A DNA stretch of 14,942 nucleotides from CAZFAT01 sp964517075. Its GTDB lineage: Bacteria; Acidobacteriota; Vicinamibacteria; Vicinamibacterales; SCN-69-37. The DNA lies in assembly GCA_964517075.1 (NCBI GenBank), contig CAZFAT010000250.1:1-14942 (forward strand), read 5' to 3'. The notes under the pieces are model-generated. The model was not told where the DNA came from. It saw nothing but the letters and a program-made list of their open reading frames with translations, and searched no databases. Below, in pieces: positions 14,400 through 14,942 of this stretch. Numbering within the stretch: position 1 is the stretch's first letter; every line of letters begins with the position of its first letter. The position numbers and the translations under genes were made by a program.

Positions 14400-14942
14400 T
14401 CACTGCCTGAGCGCCGCCAGCAACTCTTGTTTCCAGGAATTCGTCCGCTTCAGGTCGGCGGCCAGCCGGTCGACAACGTCCCTCGCCGGTGGGGCGACCT
14501 CCCGGCCCAGGTTCCGGGCGGCGTAGGCCTCCATGACGGCCTGCAGTCGCTCGTCCGGTGTGTACGGGCGGCCGGCGCCGAGCCGTTCGGGCCACTCCCG
14601 TGATTTCGCGAGGTGGACGAGCGCCTCGTCATACCGCCGCTCCCGGATCTGGGCGCCGGCCAGCATCAGGTGGGCCCGCTCGTAGAGCGCGCGGCCTTCC
14701 GACGCGTTTTCGTAGGGAAGGACCACGAGCCGATCGAGGACGGCGAGGGCGTCATCATAGGCCCGCGCGTCGATGAGGTGCCGCGCGTATTCCAGACCCA
14801 TCACGAAGTTCGCCGGGAAGCGCTCATGGCCGGCCTTGGCGATCCCGAGCGCTGCCGCCGCGTCCGCCGGCTGCGCCCCCCGCGCGCGCGCCAGCGCGAG
14901 CCATGTGCGCCAGTCGTCGGGTGCCAGCTCGTGCGCGCGCTC
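14400..14942 (-). CDS. TPR protein, probable C-terminus of a DUF5107-domain protein (partial)
   Basis: The frame is open from the right edge to the stop at 14400, giving 180 residues of a longer protein. Helical repeats are visible: FPANFVMGLEYARHLIDARAYDDALAVLDRL is a tetratricopeptide pair, followed by ALYERAHLMLAGAQIRERRYDEALVHL. The next segment, SREWPERLGAGRPY, resembles the conserved ending of DUF5107/TPR proteins as I recall the family. Those proteins are large and often linked to carbohydrate metabolism in Acidobacteriota and Bacteroidota. The N-terminal domains lie outside the window, so the family call is tentative. Confidence 0.6.
   Translation of the reverse strand, partial: ERAHELAPDDWRTWLALARARGAQPADAAAALGIAKAGHERFPANFVMGLEYARHLIDARAYDDALAVLDRLVVLPYENASEGRALYERAHLMLAGAQIRERRYDEALVHLAKSREWPERLGAGRPYTPDERLQAVMEAYAARNLGREVAPPARDVVDRLAADLKRTNSWKQELLAALRQ

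Overview
This is a GC-rich bacterial window, and almost every gene is on the minus strand. The best taxonomic guess is Acidobacteriota, perhaps Vicinamibacteria. The evidence is a short PadR-type regulator translationally coupled to an ADOP-type ('acidobacterial duplicated orphan permease') FtsX/MacB-like permease, together with a DUF5107-like tetratricopeptide protein and a MauG/diheme peroxidase gene. This assignment rests on family knowledge and was not tested against a database.

Layout from left to right. Positions 1-2826 hold a PadR regulator and the ADOP permease, transcribed leftward with an ATGA overlap; the permease runs off the left edge. Positions 2827-3412 contain no convincing gene but carry several inverted repeats, including a perfect 22-bp AT-rich palindrome. 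Positions 3413-4088 are the only rightward genes: a small basic protein with a winged-helix-like C-terminus, overlapped by a serine recombinase cut off after its catalytic core. The recombinase fragment ends 32 bp from a complete tRNA-Ser(GCU) with encoded CCA (4121-4214, minus). This looks like the remnant of a mobile element or island edge.

Positions 4281-7656 carry, in leftward order, a secreted c-type cytochrome fused to a probable outer-membrane beta-barrel domain, a YbaL/KefB-type CPA2 cation:proton antiporter with an RCK domain, and a TerB-like protein coupled to the antiporter by an ATGA overlap. Positions 7834-12684 encode a 1616-residue protein with a degenerate receiver domain, about 1000 residues of repeat-built coiled coil, a PAS domain, and a histidine-kinase-like C-terminus that has lost its phosphorylatable His and ATP-binding motifs. 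Positions 12841-14310 hold a diheme cytochrome c peroxidase gene with an internal deletion and frame change, preceded by an O-methyltransferase-like protein with an apparent signal peptide. The right edge holds the C-terminal part of a DUF5107-like TPR protein.

The most unusual object is the giant pseudo-receiver/coiled-coil/PAS/pseudo-kinase protein. All its expected phosphotransfer residues appear changed, which suggests a scaffold or sensor rather than a working kinase. It sits between cytochrome/antiporter genes and a decayed peroxidase gene. A 2113-codon plus-strand open frame lies across it, but codon geometry explains that frame as an antisense artefact. No CRISPR array or complete insertion sequence was seen.
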